From Halobacillus faecis (GTDB taxonomy: Bacteria > Bacillota > Bacilli > Bacillales > Halobacillaceae), in the NCBI RefSeq assembly GCF_007991335.1, contig NZ_BJYD01000016.1, positions 1 to 34,868 of the forward strand: 34,868 bases of DNA. Reading direction: 5' to 3'. This document shows, piece by piece, positions 8,170 through 14,523 of this stretch. The position numbers and the translations under genes are program-made. The notes below the pieces were generated by a model. That model was given only the letters and a program-made list of their open reading frames with translations, was not told the origin of the DNA and did no database searches. The stretch's first letter is position 1; each line of letters opens with the position of its first letter.

Positions 8170-8178
8170 ATTATAGCA
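8170..8178 (-). promoter_or_regulatory. Extended -10 promoter of the helicase gene
   Basis: On the minus strand, TGCTATAAT (extended -10) lies about 30 bases upstream of the ATG at 8139. No good -35 was found, which is common for TGn promoters. Confidence 0.5.
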
Positions 8179-8199
8179 CATTAAACAAAAGGCAGTCTG

Positions 8200-8550
8200 C
8201 GTTCTTTTATTCGTAAAAAAGGAATGACTGATTTCTTTATGGAAAAACTTTAGGTGGGAAGCATGAACTTTTGTGTATAAAAGGTGAAAGGAGAATTTAT
8301 TTTATGAAGAAGTATGGAAAGGAACCCGATAATATTCTCTGAGTACGTTTTCTCCAAGGGGAGGGTTCTTGAGCATAACCACCTTTAGGAACATGAAGGC
8401 TGCTCCCCTTGATTTCATCGTGTGATGGCCGAAGACATAACAAATGATGGGTGCGAGAAGGCTCTTTAATCACGGAGTAAGCTTACTGTTTTCCATTTAT
8501 GGATATTATATGGAAATTTATCTCTAGATGATCGTTAAAAGGCTTTATAT
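8200..8550. other. Long gap without a credible gene; several inverted repeats
   Basis: About 350 bases between the helicase promoter and the PAS-STAS stop. On the plus strand, AAAGGAG precedes an ATG at 8304 that opens only 12 codons. CAAGGGGAG (8355-8363) pairs with CTCCCCTTG (8403-8411) around an inner GTTC/GAAC. GTGAT pairs with ATCAC (about 8422/8469), AGTAAGCTTACT is palindromic, and TTTCCAT/ATGGAAA flank 8490-8516. ATAATATTC (8329-8337) could pair with GGATATTAT (8501-8509). It could be a structured RNA or a decayed gene; I cannot decide and match it to no known RNA family. Confidence 0.35.
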
Positions 8551-9294
8551 TTATTTGAACGTCGGTTTCAACCCCGTCTCCAGAAAATACTTTGTTGCTT
8601 GCTGTACGTTCATAAACGTTCGCACCCCATCCAATTGGATATGATTTTCTGCGAATTGCATCACTACCTGTGGACGCATACCGGCAAGTACAACCTCTAT
8701 GCCCAACAATTTAAGACTCATCATAAGGTTTTTCAAAAGGACTGCCCATTCTTCATCGATTGAAGTAATTCCTGAAAATTGAATCGCCAGTCGACTAACA
8801 TTCTGCTCCTGACATAAAACAGGTACTCTCTCCAATAAGATGTGGCGCTGTTCTTCTCTTAAAATTGGCTGCAAAGGTAAAAGAGCATACCCTTTAGCAA
8901 TGGTTACAATATTAGCTGTCATTTCTTCAATCATATGGATTAACTCTTTCTCCCTTTTTGATTGTTCCGTCCTATTAAAAATACGTATGAGAATAAAGTT
9001 CTCTCCTTCATGAATGAAACGTTTAGTGTAAATATGAAGCACCATGTTCATATCCTTCCACTGGAATTCCACCCCTTCAAAATCTATGTCTTTTTTCTCT
9101 TGGATAGACTTTGATAGGACTCTATTTTCTGGTGCTACATTCGGATACAAATGATTCAGTTTTTCTCCGACGACCCGCTCTTCCTCTAATTGGAACATCT
9201 TTACATAAGCAGGGTTAACGTATGTGATCGTGTATTCTTCGTTACTGATCAGTACCCCCTCATCCAAAAGGTCCATTGCATTCCGTAATAGCAT
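8551..9294 (-). CDS. PAS-STAS domain protein, RsbR/stressosome-like regulator
   Basis: A 247-residue protein. A PAS domain (about 1-110: LDEGVLISNEEYTITYVNPAYVKMF) is followed by a linker helix and a C-terminal STAS domain (about 125-240), the order seen in RsbR-type stressosome and blue-light-type regulators. Aligned by eye to RsbR, the VDT phosphosite (Thr171) corresponds here to IDE (Glu181). The second site, GIRPEIAQT (Thr205), corresponds to GMRPQVVMQ (Gln213). Both kinase targets thus appear lost, one as a phosphomimetic residue. There is no RsbS, RsbT or kinase gene nearby. GGGGGG is spaced 6 bases from the ATG. A heme- or flavin-binding PAS cannot be judged; there is no GXNCRFLQ LOV motif. 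Confidence 0.75.
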   Translation of the reverse strand: MLLRNAMDLLDEGVLISNEEYTITYVNPAYVKMFQLEEERVVGEKLNHLYPNVAPENRVLSKSIQEKKDIDFEGVEFQWKDMNMVLHIYTKRFIHEGENFILIRIFNRTEQSKREKELIHMIEEMTANIVTIAKGYALLPLQPILREEQRHILLERVPVLCQEQNVSRLAIQFSGITSIDEEWAVLLKNLMMSLKLLGIEVVLAGMRPQVVMQFAENHIQLDGVRTFMNVQQATKYFLETGLKPTFK

Positions 9295-9326
9295 GAGTAT
9301 CCCCCCAGTACAAATCTCTTACTTTT

Positions 9327-9354
9327 ATTATGATGATATACAGAAGAAATGCAA
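9327..9354 (-). promoter_or_regulatory. Candidate SigA promoter of the PAS-STAS gene
   Basis: On the minus strand, TTGCAT (9354-9349), 16 bases, then CATAAT (9332-9327), about 33 bases before the start codon. Confidence 0.45.
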
Positions 9355-9420
9355 GGTAATTCAACATAATTGTCTAAATATTATGAATAAATAACAATAC
9401 CCTTCCATATCTTCAACTTA

Positions 9421-9437
9421 ATGGCAGGATTGTGGAA
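9421..9437 (+). repeat. Possible remnant of the foldback repeat family
   Basis: The 17 bases ATGGCAGGATTGTGGAA are identical to the left terminus of repeat copy 2 (15978 onward) and sit next to a TCTTCAAC like the right terminus of other copies. No body of the element is present, so this is only a possible remnant. Confidence 0.4.
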
Positions 9438-9443
9438 TAAAAC

Positions 9444-9495
9444 AGAAGAAGTGCGTCAACGGTTCAAGAGCTGAGCCGCTGACGCACTTCTTCTT
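9444..9495 (-). terminator. Intrinsic terminator of the DUF3006-like gene
   Basis: A 15-bp stem (AGAAGAAGTGCGTCA 9444-9458 with its complement 9480-9494) and an inner CGG/CCG. On the minus strand it is followed by TGTTTTATT. The stop codon of the gene lies in the stem. Confidence 0.75.
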
Positions 9496-9754
9496 AAGCC
9501 TTTTCCATTTTGTCGCATTTGGACAAGATAGCTACATGTTTAAGATTACCAATGGAATCGAATTCTATTTCAACATAATCTCCTGGTTTCACAAAGCTAA
9601 GCCTCTCTCTGAGTACAGAAAGTTCATTCTTAAATTCGGATTCTTCGACCAAAATCGCATAAGCCCCTTCGTATCGATCCAGTTTATATTGGTTCACCGA
9701 TTCAATCCCCTTCTGTTTTAGTATCAGGCACCCTGGCAAATGATGTGCCTTCAT
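9494..9754 (-). CDS. Small DUF3006-like protein
   Basis: About 86 residues, no membrane segment. The core LDRYEGAYAILVEE...VKPGDYVEIEFDSIGN resembles the DUF3006 pattern (an IDR-x-EG-x-YAV opening, then a GD-V-x-I segment), a small beta-rich family of unknown function. An ATG at 9763 directly abuts AAAAGGA, whereas the ATG at 9754 is about 10 bases from it and is preferred. It is transcribed divergently from the tetR gene and ends in a strong terminator. Confidence 0.6.
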   Translation of the reverse strand: MKAHHLPGCLILKQKGIESVNQYKLDRYEGAYAILVEESEFKNELSVLRERLSFVKPGDYVEIEFDSIGNLKHVAILSKCDKMEKA

Positions 9755-9842
9755 TCTTACCATTTCCTTTTATGGTATAAGTCCTCTTATTACAAAGCAT
9801 TCCCTTCCTTAATCATGACTAAACATGTCGAATTTAGAGTTC

Positions 9843-9890
9843 TGGACAACAATCCTCCGGCGTGGTAAAATAAAACTAACAAACGTTAGT
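9843..9890 (+). promoter_or_regulatory. Promoter and operator of the tetR-SMR operon
   Basis: TGGACA (9843-9848), 17 bases, then TAAAAT (9866-9871) gives a good SigA promoter. Directly downstream is a perfect inverted repeat ACTAAC-AAAC-GTTAGT (9875-9890) covering the expected start of transcription. This is a typical TetR-family operator position and suggests repression by the next gene's product. Confidence 0.75.
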
Positions 9891-9910
9891 TAGTGAAAGG
9901 AGAGAGCTGA

Positions 9911-10495
9911 ATGACAAAAGAAACGATTATTGAAGAGAGTCTTAAGCTCTTTGCCAATTATGGATACGAAAATACGACCCTTGCCAATATTGCTGAAGCT
10001 GTTGGAATAAAAAAACCTTCTCTTTATAATCATTTTGATAATAAAGAAGATATCTTCCTTCATGTTCTTTACGACGTGGGAGAAAGAGAAAAGAGTCATT
10101 TAATGAATCAGGCAGAATCCATTGACCTGGACTCCGTGGCTGATCGTCTCCATGAGATCTACCGTGTCTATTTGGAACACATGGCTCATTCCACAGAAGG
10201 CATGTTCTTCAAGCGTGTAACCTTTTTTCCGCCCGAAGATTTCGCAGCTGAAATTAAAAAAGTCTTCTTAATGGTGGAAGACTGTATGACTGAGATCATT
10301 CGCCCGGTGTTTGAACGTGGAATAGAGAAAGAAATTATCCGCCCTCTTTCTACAAATACGCTGACTTCAGCATTTTATACGTTGATTGACGGTTTGTTTC
10401 TGGAAGAAAATTTTTACGACCGGGAAGTTTTTGAAGAAAGACAGAAAGCAAGCTGGCAAATCTTTTGGCTTGGCATTAAAAACCCAGGGCATTAG
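9911..10495 (+). CDS. TetR/AcrR family transcriptional regulator (YvdT-like)
   Basis: A 194-residue one-component repressor. The N-terminal helix-turn-helix (about 21-45: TTLANIAEAVGIKKPSLYNHFDNKEDIF) is followed by an all-helical ligand-binding and dimerisation domain. GAAAGGAGAG sits upstream of the ATG. The arrangement tetR-SMR-SMR and the length match B. subtilis yvdT-yvdS-yvdR as I remember it. It most likely represses its own operon through the palindrome at 9875-9890 and releases it on binding a cationic ligand. The ligand is not deducible. Confidence 0.85.
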   Translation: MTKETIIEESLKLFANYGYENTTLANIAEAVGIKKPSLYNHFDNKEDIFLHVLYDVGEREKSHLMNQAESIDLDSVADRLHEIYRVYLEHMAHSTEGMFFKRVTFFPPEDFAAEIKKVFLMVEDCMTEIIRPVFERGIEKEIIRPLSTNTLTSAFYTLIDGLFLEENFYDREVFEERQKASWQIFWLGIKNPGH

Positions 10496-10509
10496 GGAGG
10501 TAGGAAACG

Positions 10510-10854
10510 ATGGCATGGATTTATTTATTCTTCGGTGCTTTTTTCGAAATCGGATGGGCTGTTGGGTTGAAATTGTCAGAGGGTTTCACGGACCCCCTCT
10601 TTTCAACCATTACCGTCATTTGTATTATTATAAGCTTCACTTTCTTCACCAAAGCATTGAAAGTGATCGATATTGGAACAGGGTATGCGATATTTACAGG
10701 GATTGGCGCAGCAGGTACAGCTTTAATTGGGATGATCTTTCTTGGCGACGGAGGCGGAGCTGGGAAAGTCTTTTTTATTGCTCTTTTAATTACAGGCATT
10801 ATTGGTTTAAAAATGTCTGATACTAATTCAGAACAGGTACAACAGGAGGGATAA
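10510..10854 (+). CDS. SMR family efflux protein, Gdx/SugE-like subunit
   Basis: A 114-residue small multidrug resistance protein with four membrane helices and the essential membrane glutamate Glu13. The segment EIGWAVGLKLSEGF matches the signature region of guanidinium exporters (Gdx, formerly SugE), and GTGYAIFTGIGAAGTALIG is the conserved helix-3 motif. GGGAGG precedes the ATG 14 bases after the tetR stop. It is followed after 2 bases by a second SMR gene, so the exporter is probably a heterodimer like YkkCD or YvdRS. Whether it exports guanidinium or larger quaternary cations cannot be settled by eye. Confidence 0.85.
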   Translation: MAWIYLFFGAFFEIGWAVGLKLSEGFTDPLFSTITVICIIISFTFFTKALKVIDIGTGYAIFTGIGAAGTALIGMIFLGDGGGAGKVFFIALLITGIIGLKMSDTNSEQVQQEG

Positions 10855-10856
10855 GC

Positions 10857-11171
10857 ATGGCATGGGTATTTTTAATGATGGCTGGAGTAGGTGAAATGAC
10901 GGCCATGTTCTTTTTGAAGCTGTCGGATGGCTTCCAAAAACGGAAACCAGCGTTCATGGCTATCCTTGCAGGTGCGGCGAGCTTTTACTTCCTTTCTTTA
11001 TCTTTAAAAGATCTTCCAATAGGAACGGCTTATGGGATATGGACAGGAATTGGTTCGGCAGGGACCGTTTTGCTGGGCATCTTCTTCTTTAAAGAAAAAG
11101 CGAATCGGAAACGTCTGTTGTTCATCACTTGTATCGTTGCCGGAGTCATCGGTTTAAAAATGGTTTCTTAG
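10857..11171 (+). CDS. SMR family efflux protein, second subunit
   Basis: A 104-residue SMR protein with four helices, Glu13 conserved, and helix-3 motif GTAYGIWTGIGSAGTVLLGIFFF. It starts 2 bases after the stop of the first SMR gene (ribosome binding site AGGAGG at about 10844, inside the upstream gene), so the two subunits are co-translated. Pairing of a longer and a shorter SMR protein with opposite membrane topology is the rule for heterodimeric SMR exporters in Bacillus. Confidence 0.85.
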   Translation: MAWVFLMMAGVGEMTAMFFLKLSDGFQKRKPAFMAILAGAASFYFLSLSLKDLPIGTAYGIWTGIGSAGTVLLGIFFFKEKANRKRLLFITCIVAGVIGLKMVS

Positions 11172-11184
11172 CCGAAGGATAGGC

Positions 11185-11265
11185 TTGTAATCTTATTTTT
11201 TAACAATTACAATAGAATAAGCAACAATCTACAATATTCGACAAAACCTGCTTTTTTCTGTCGTT
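11185..11265 (+). promoter_or_regulatory. Candidate promoter with Spo0A-box-like sites before a small gene
   Basis: TTGTAA (11185-11190), 17 bases, then TACAAT (11208-11213) resembles a SigA promoter. Downstream, TTCGACA (11237-11243) equals the inverse complement of the 0A box TGTCGAA, and TGTCGTT (11259-11265) is a one-mismatch box in opposite orientation. Their position downstream of the promoter would suggest repression, if they are real. Confidence 0.35.
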
Positions 11266-11287
11266 TTGTAGTGATGGAGGAAATATT

Positions 11288-11407
11288 ATGAGAAAAATTT
11301 TACTTGCCATTTTAATGGTTATTGTCATCGGTTTTAGTTATGTAGGCTATACAAGTATGGATACGGATGCCAATCCTTCCATTCCTAAAGAAACAGAAAG
11401 CTACTGA
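11288..11407 (+). CDS. Small secreted or membrane peptide (39 residues)
   Basis: A short gene between the SMR operon and msrA. TGGAGG lies 8 bases before the ATG, and the coding run ends just before a strong terminator. The product has a basic start (MRKILLAI), one hydrophobic helix (about 4-20) and a polar acidic tail ending in ESY. There is no lipobox and I recognise no family. Good ribosome binding site, own terminator and a plausible upstream promoter support it as a real gene. Confidence 0.65.
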   Translation: MRKILLAILMVIVIGFSYVGYTSMDTDANPSIPKETESY

Positions 11408-11421
11408 ATTTCAATGATTTA

Positions 11422-11454
11422 AACCCCTTCGCTTATACGAAGGGGTTTTGTTTT
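11422..11454. terminator. Strong intrinsic terminator
   Basis: AACCCCTTCG (11422-11431) and CGAAGGGGTT (11438-11447) with a 6-base loop, then TTGTTTT. It ends the 39-codon gene and may also serve msrA from the other strand. Confidence 0.85.
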
Positions 11455-11485
11455 AGTATAAAAGGTGAGCCTCCAATGATCGAGG

Positions 11486-12181
11486 TTATTTCTTAGGAAG
11501 GTCCAATTCTAAGCCTTCTCCCCATCTGTCTTCTAAATATTGATCGCGCCCTGAATTCCCACGATAGAAATCGTATCTCAATTTGTTTTTCTTATAATAA
11601 TCCTGGTGGTATTCCTCTGCCCTATAAAACTCTTCCGCTTCCCGGACAGGGGTGACTAATTCTTTTTGAAAGCGATCGGAATTTTGAAGTTCCTGTTTGG
11701 ATTGTTCAGCGATTTGCCGCTGTTCAGAAGTATGATAAAAGATGGCGGTCGTATATTGATACCCTCGATCCACAAACTGACCTTCGTCATCGGTGGGGTT
11801 GATTTGTCTCCAGAAGACATCGAGAATCTGCTCATAGGAAATGACGTCTGGATCATAATAGATTTGAACAGACTCAATATGACCCGTTCCTCCAGAAGAT
11901 ACTTCATCGTAAGAAGGGTTTTCTGTTTTCCCTCCCGTGTAACCGGATATGACACTATGGATGCCCTTCAATTTCTCAAATGGAGGCTCCATACACCAAA
12001 AGCAGCCTCCTGCAAGAGTAGCCACCTCATAGCCTTCAGGTATTTCATTTGCTGTCACAGCTTCACTATCATAATTACGCTTTGTTAAATAGGCATAAGC
12101 TTCCGGGATGGCAAAAACAGCAACTAATGAAAGTATGGCTATCATCATGATCCATTTCGTCCGCTTCTTCACATGCTTCAC
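11486..12181 (-). CDS. msrA: Peptide-methionine (S)-S-oxide reductase MsrA with N-terminal membrane anchor or signal
   Basis: A 231-residue protein. Residues about 10-30 form a hydrophobic segment after a KKRTK basic start, followed by a linker and a complete MsrA domain from about residue 50. The catalytic motif GGCFWC is at 58-63 (Cys60 nucleophile, Cys63), and GHIESVQIYYDP and QYTTAIFYH are also visible. Ordinary cytosolic MsrA is near 175 residues, so this form is exported or anchored outside the membrane and would repair oxidised methionine in surface proteins. AAAAGGGG precedes the ATG. It lies 77 bases downstream of the MutS2-like gene. An imperfect palindrome in that gap (12201-12220) may be an operator. 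Confidence 0.9.
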   Translation of the reverse strand: MKHVKKRTKWIMMIAILSLVAVFAIPEAYAYLTKRNYDSEAVTANEIPEGYEVATLAGGCFWCMEPPFEKLKGIHSVISGYTGGKTENPSYDEVSSGGTGHIESVQIYYDPDVISYEQILDVFWRQINPTDDEGQFVDRGYQYTTAIFYHTSEQRQIAEQSKQELQNSDRFQKELVTPVREAEEFYRAEEYHQDYYKKNKLRYDFYRGNSGRDQYLEDRWGEGLELDLPKK

Positions 12182-12200
12182 CCCTTTTGGCTGTTTACTT

Positions 12201-12220
12201 CAGAATAACACGTTGTTCTG
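12201..12220. promoter_or_regulatory. Imperfect palindrome upstream of msrA
   Basis: CAGAATAACACGTTGTTCTG: 9-base arms with one mismatch around AC. It lies about 20-40 bases before the msrA start, where an operator would overlap a promoter. I cannot assign the regulator. Confidence 0.35.
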
Positions 12221-12258
12221 TGCCAATTGAAATGCTAGCACTCCCCCAATGTGTACGC

Positions 12259-14166
12259 TTATTCTTCGTCTTCCAAAGTTAACCCCTCCACATGTTTCCG
12301 GTCCATCACTTTTTTAACCTTCCTATATTCTTTGGATTTGAATATAATATCAAAATCATAATCCTCAGGATATAGTTCATCAGCTGAGATGTGGAGTTTC
12401 AAGCGCTTGTGATTGTATTCTTTCTTTTCACCCTTAACTTGGACGACGTAATTCCCCAAAGCATCCGGACCTTTATAGACAATCCCCATTTCTTCTTCTG
12501 CAGGTATCCATACATTATCACCCATCTGAAAACCTGTTTTCTCTTTCTTCTGAACCTTGCGCTTTTGCCTGAACCGGTTCATGGCTACTTGCTTAGCATA
12601 GGACGAATTTTTCAAAAGCTGATCGTCTTTCGTAAACTCCCCTTTTTGCTTATAGGTAATGTTATAAGCATGATTGAGGATTTCCGGATGCAATCCTAAT
12701 TTGTAGGCGATATCAAAAGCCTGACTTTTTCCAGCTGTTCCAATTTGCAGCTGGTACGTAGGCTTGAGAGTTTCCAAATCGAAGGCCATCGCTCCATTCA
12801 CAAACCCTTCTTTTTCCATGGCATAGGTCTTCATTTCACTATAGTGAGTGGTCGCCAAAATGGTCGAGCCTTTGTTAGCGAGTTGATCAAGAATGGCAGT
12901 GGCTAATCCCATCCCTTCACCTGGATCTGTACCAGAACCGATTTCATCCAGAAGTAGCAAGGAATGATCATTGGCCTGCTGCAAAATTTGAATCAAGTTC
13001 GTCAGCCTTGAACTGAAGGTGCTTAAGTTCTCTTCGATGCTTTGCCCGTCACCAATATCAACGAAAACATGTTGGAAAAGAGGCAATCTGGTTCCAGGTT
13101 GTGAAGAAATCGGCAGTCCACATTGCGCCATTATACAAAACAATCCTACCGTTTTTAACGTTACCGTTTTCCCTCCAGTATTTGGCCCAGTAATAAGCAG
13201 GGCTTGATCATCTTCCCCCATATGGAGATTCAGTGGAACGGCTTTTTCCCCTAATAGAGGGTGGCGCCCTTCCCTGATTTCAATTTCCCCTTGGGAAAAG
13301 ATCGGGGAATACCCATCCATTAATTTGCCGTATTTCGCTTTCGCAAAAAGAACATCATACTGATGCATCGTTTCCATGGCAATATTCAATTCATATTCCT
13401 TTTCCAAAACAGAGGCTGTCAACGCATAGAGAATCCGTTCCATCTCCTGCTCTTCCTGCATCTTTAAGAGTCCGAACTCCTCTTGAAGGGACGTCACTTC
13501 TTTTGGTTCTATAAATAACGTTGCACCAGAAGAAGATTGATCAAGGATGACACCTTTCACTTTGGACCGGTTCTCTCTTTTGACAGGAAGGGTCCATCGA
13601 CCTCCTTTATCCACCGGCCTATTCTCCTGGAGTAAAGAGCTATATTTTTTAGCTGAACTTTCCATCCTCGTTTTCATATCAGTGAGAGTTTTGTCCATTT
13701 TTCTTCTCAGTTTCCCTAACTCTTTCGATGCAGACTCATCGATTTGGCCATGGCGTATTTTCCCGTAAATCTCCTCTTCCAATTGGGATAGATCCGCGAT
13801 GGAATCGACATAGAGAGAGATGGTCGGGGCCAGGATCTGCTTATCTTTCATAAACCGTTTCAATTTTGTACAATGCTCTAGAAAAGAGACAAGGGAGCCA
13901 AATTGCTGCGGACGGATATAGAGACCTTTGTTCCCTTGATCAATCATGACCTGAATATCACCCAGGGTATGAATGGGTACATGACTGTGACTATCAATAA
14001 TGGCTCTTGCCTCTTTAACTTCCTCATGCATCCTTTCCAACCTCTTTTGATCATTGGATGGTTGTAAATGTAGAATCGTTTCTTTCCCTCGATCGGTATG
14101 AGCGAAATCACTGACCCTTGTTAATATATTGTTCAAACCCAAGCTTTCAAATGTTTGTTGATTCAA
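12259..14166 (-). CDS. MutS2-like ATPase lacking the Smr nuclease domain
   Basis: A 635-residue protein of the MutS2 group: N-terminal core and coiled-coil clamp (about 1-290), then the MutS ATPase domain with Walker A GPNTGGKT (327-334), STFSSRL, Walker B LLLLDEIGSGTDP (about 400) and ATTHYSEMK. A KOW-like segment follows (about 537-585: GDNVWIPAEEEMGIVYKG). Full MutS2 is about 785 residues and ends in an Smr domain; here the chain stops shortly after the KOW-like part, so the Smr endonuclease is absent. It starts with TTG at 14166, supported by GAGGAGG 9 bases upstream. Full MutS2 of B. subtilis is known to act on collided ribosomes, besides older recombination roles. This shorter paralogue may do one of these. 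It has a long structured leader with two terminators. Confidence 0.85.
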   Translation of the reverse strand: MNQQTFESLGLNNILTRVSDFAHTDRGKETILHLQPSNDQKRLERMHEEVKEARAIIDSHSHVPIHTLGDIQVMIDQGNKGLYIRPQQFGSLVSFLEHCTKLKRFMKDKQILAPTISLYVDSIADLSQLEEEIYGKIRHGQIDESASKELGKLRRKMDKTLTDMKTRMESSAKKYSSLLQENRPVDKGGRWTLPVKRENRSKVKGVILDQSSSGATLFIEPKEVTSLQEEFGLLKMQEEQEMERILYALTASVLEKEYELNIAMETMHQYDVLFAKAKYGKLMDGYSPIFSQGEIEIREGRHPLLGEKAVPLNLHMGEDDQALLITGPNTGGKTVTLKTVGLFCIMAQCGLPISSQPGTRLPLFQHVFVDIGDGQSIEENLSTFSSRLTNLIQILQQANDHSLLLLDEIGSGTDPGEGMGLATAILDQLANKGSTILATTHYSEMKTYAMEKEGFVNGAMAFDLETLKPTYQLQIGTAGKSQAFDIAYKLGLHPEILNHAYNITYKQKGEFTKDDQLLKNSSYAKQVAMNRFRQKRKVQKKEKTGFQMGDNVWIPAEEEMGIVYKGPDALGNYVVQVKGEKKEYNHKRLKLHISADELYPEDYDFDIIFKSKEYRKVKKVMDRKHVEGLTLEDEE

Positions 14167-14209
14167 TGTTTTTCCTCCTCAATATGACAGGTGATCATAA
14201 AAATAAAAA

Positions 14210-14245
14210 AGTCCGCAACAAGCTGAAGATAGCTCGCTGCGGACT
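14210..14245 (-). terminator. Second (gene-proximal) terminator in the MutS2-like leader
   Basis: AGTCCGCA (14210-14217) pairs with TGCGGACT (14238-14245) with an inner AGCT/AGCT. On the minus strand it is followed by TTTTTTATTTTT, only about 45 bases before the TTG start. Confidence 0.7.
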
Positions 14246-14284
14246 CCGTAGGACACATATAGAATGTAGCTCCACGAATGTACG

Positions 14285-14323
14285 AAAAAAAGCTATGACT
14301 GAATAAGCCAGTCATAGCTTTTT
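14285..14323 (-). terminator. First terminator in the MutS2-like leader
   Basis: GCTATGACTG (14292-14301) pairs with CAGTCATAGC (14309-14318), extended by A/T pairs, with seven T after it on the minus strand. The arm 14309-14318 also takes part in the competing antiterminator pairing with 14340-14350. Confidence 0.75.
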
Positions 14324-14437
14324 GGATCGTTTTTATCCGGCTATGCTTATGCTTGTTCTTAACTGTTCCTGAAAAAGGGTATAACAAACCAAGCATGCTT
14401 TCGCATACTTTTTTTCAGGACGTATCCAGTTCATGGA

Positions 14438-14461
14438 TTAGTTAAGAACAACCACACTCAT
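14438..14461 (-). CDS. Putative 7-residue leader peptide (MSVVVLN)
   Basis: GAAGGAG (14477-14471) is spaced 9 bases from an ATG that opens seven codons and a TAA. Codons 4-7 form the 5' arm of the 12-bp leader helix, so translation would open that helix. An overlapping ATG at 14468 gives an 8-codon alternative in another frame with poorer spacing. There is no family support; it rests on architecture only. Confidence 0.35.
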   Translation of the reverse strand: MSVVVLN

Positions 14462-14523
14462 AAATCATTTCTCCTTCACGGGGTAAAGTTACATTCGTGA
14501 AACCATCACCTGTGTTCCATTAT

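Larger units (their letters stand above)
14187..14517 (-). promoter_or_regulatory. Structured leader of the MutS2-like gene, probable attenuator
   Basis: On the minus strand, a leader of about 350 bases separates a strong promoter from the gene. Inverted repeats (plus coordinates) are 14353-14364/14440-14451 (12 bp), 14367-14376/14411-14420 (10 bp) capped by 14391-14398/14403-14410 with a GAAA tetraloop, and 14424-14428/14434-14438. Together these form a three-way junction. Longer-range nested pairs are 14273-14282/14490-14499 (10 bp) and 14187-14195/14505-14513 (9 bp). A terminator and a second one follow. 14303-14318 can instead pair with 14340-14350, which would exclude the first terminator. 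A mini-ORF overlaps the 12-bp helix. Confidence 0.6.

Noticed and set aside
8304-8342. 12-codon ORF with a good ribosome binding site
   Set aside because: Too short and without context; no gene follows on the same strand that a leader peptide could control.
8320-8515. 6S RNA candidate
   Set aside because: The length fits, but the CAAGGGGAG/CTCCCCTTG pair closes a local hairpin instead of one long rod with a central bubble.
9380-9420. GGGTAT on the minus strand as a SigB promoter for the PAS-STAS gene
   Set aside because: No GTTT-like -35 at 12-15 bases, and a SigA-type promoter lies closer to the gene.
14355-14449. Leader of the MutS2-like gene as a T-box or known riboswitch
   Set aside because: No T-box sequence (GGGTGGNACCGCG), specifier-type stem or motif of a riboswitch class I can recall is present.
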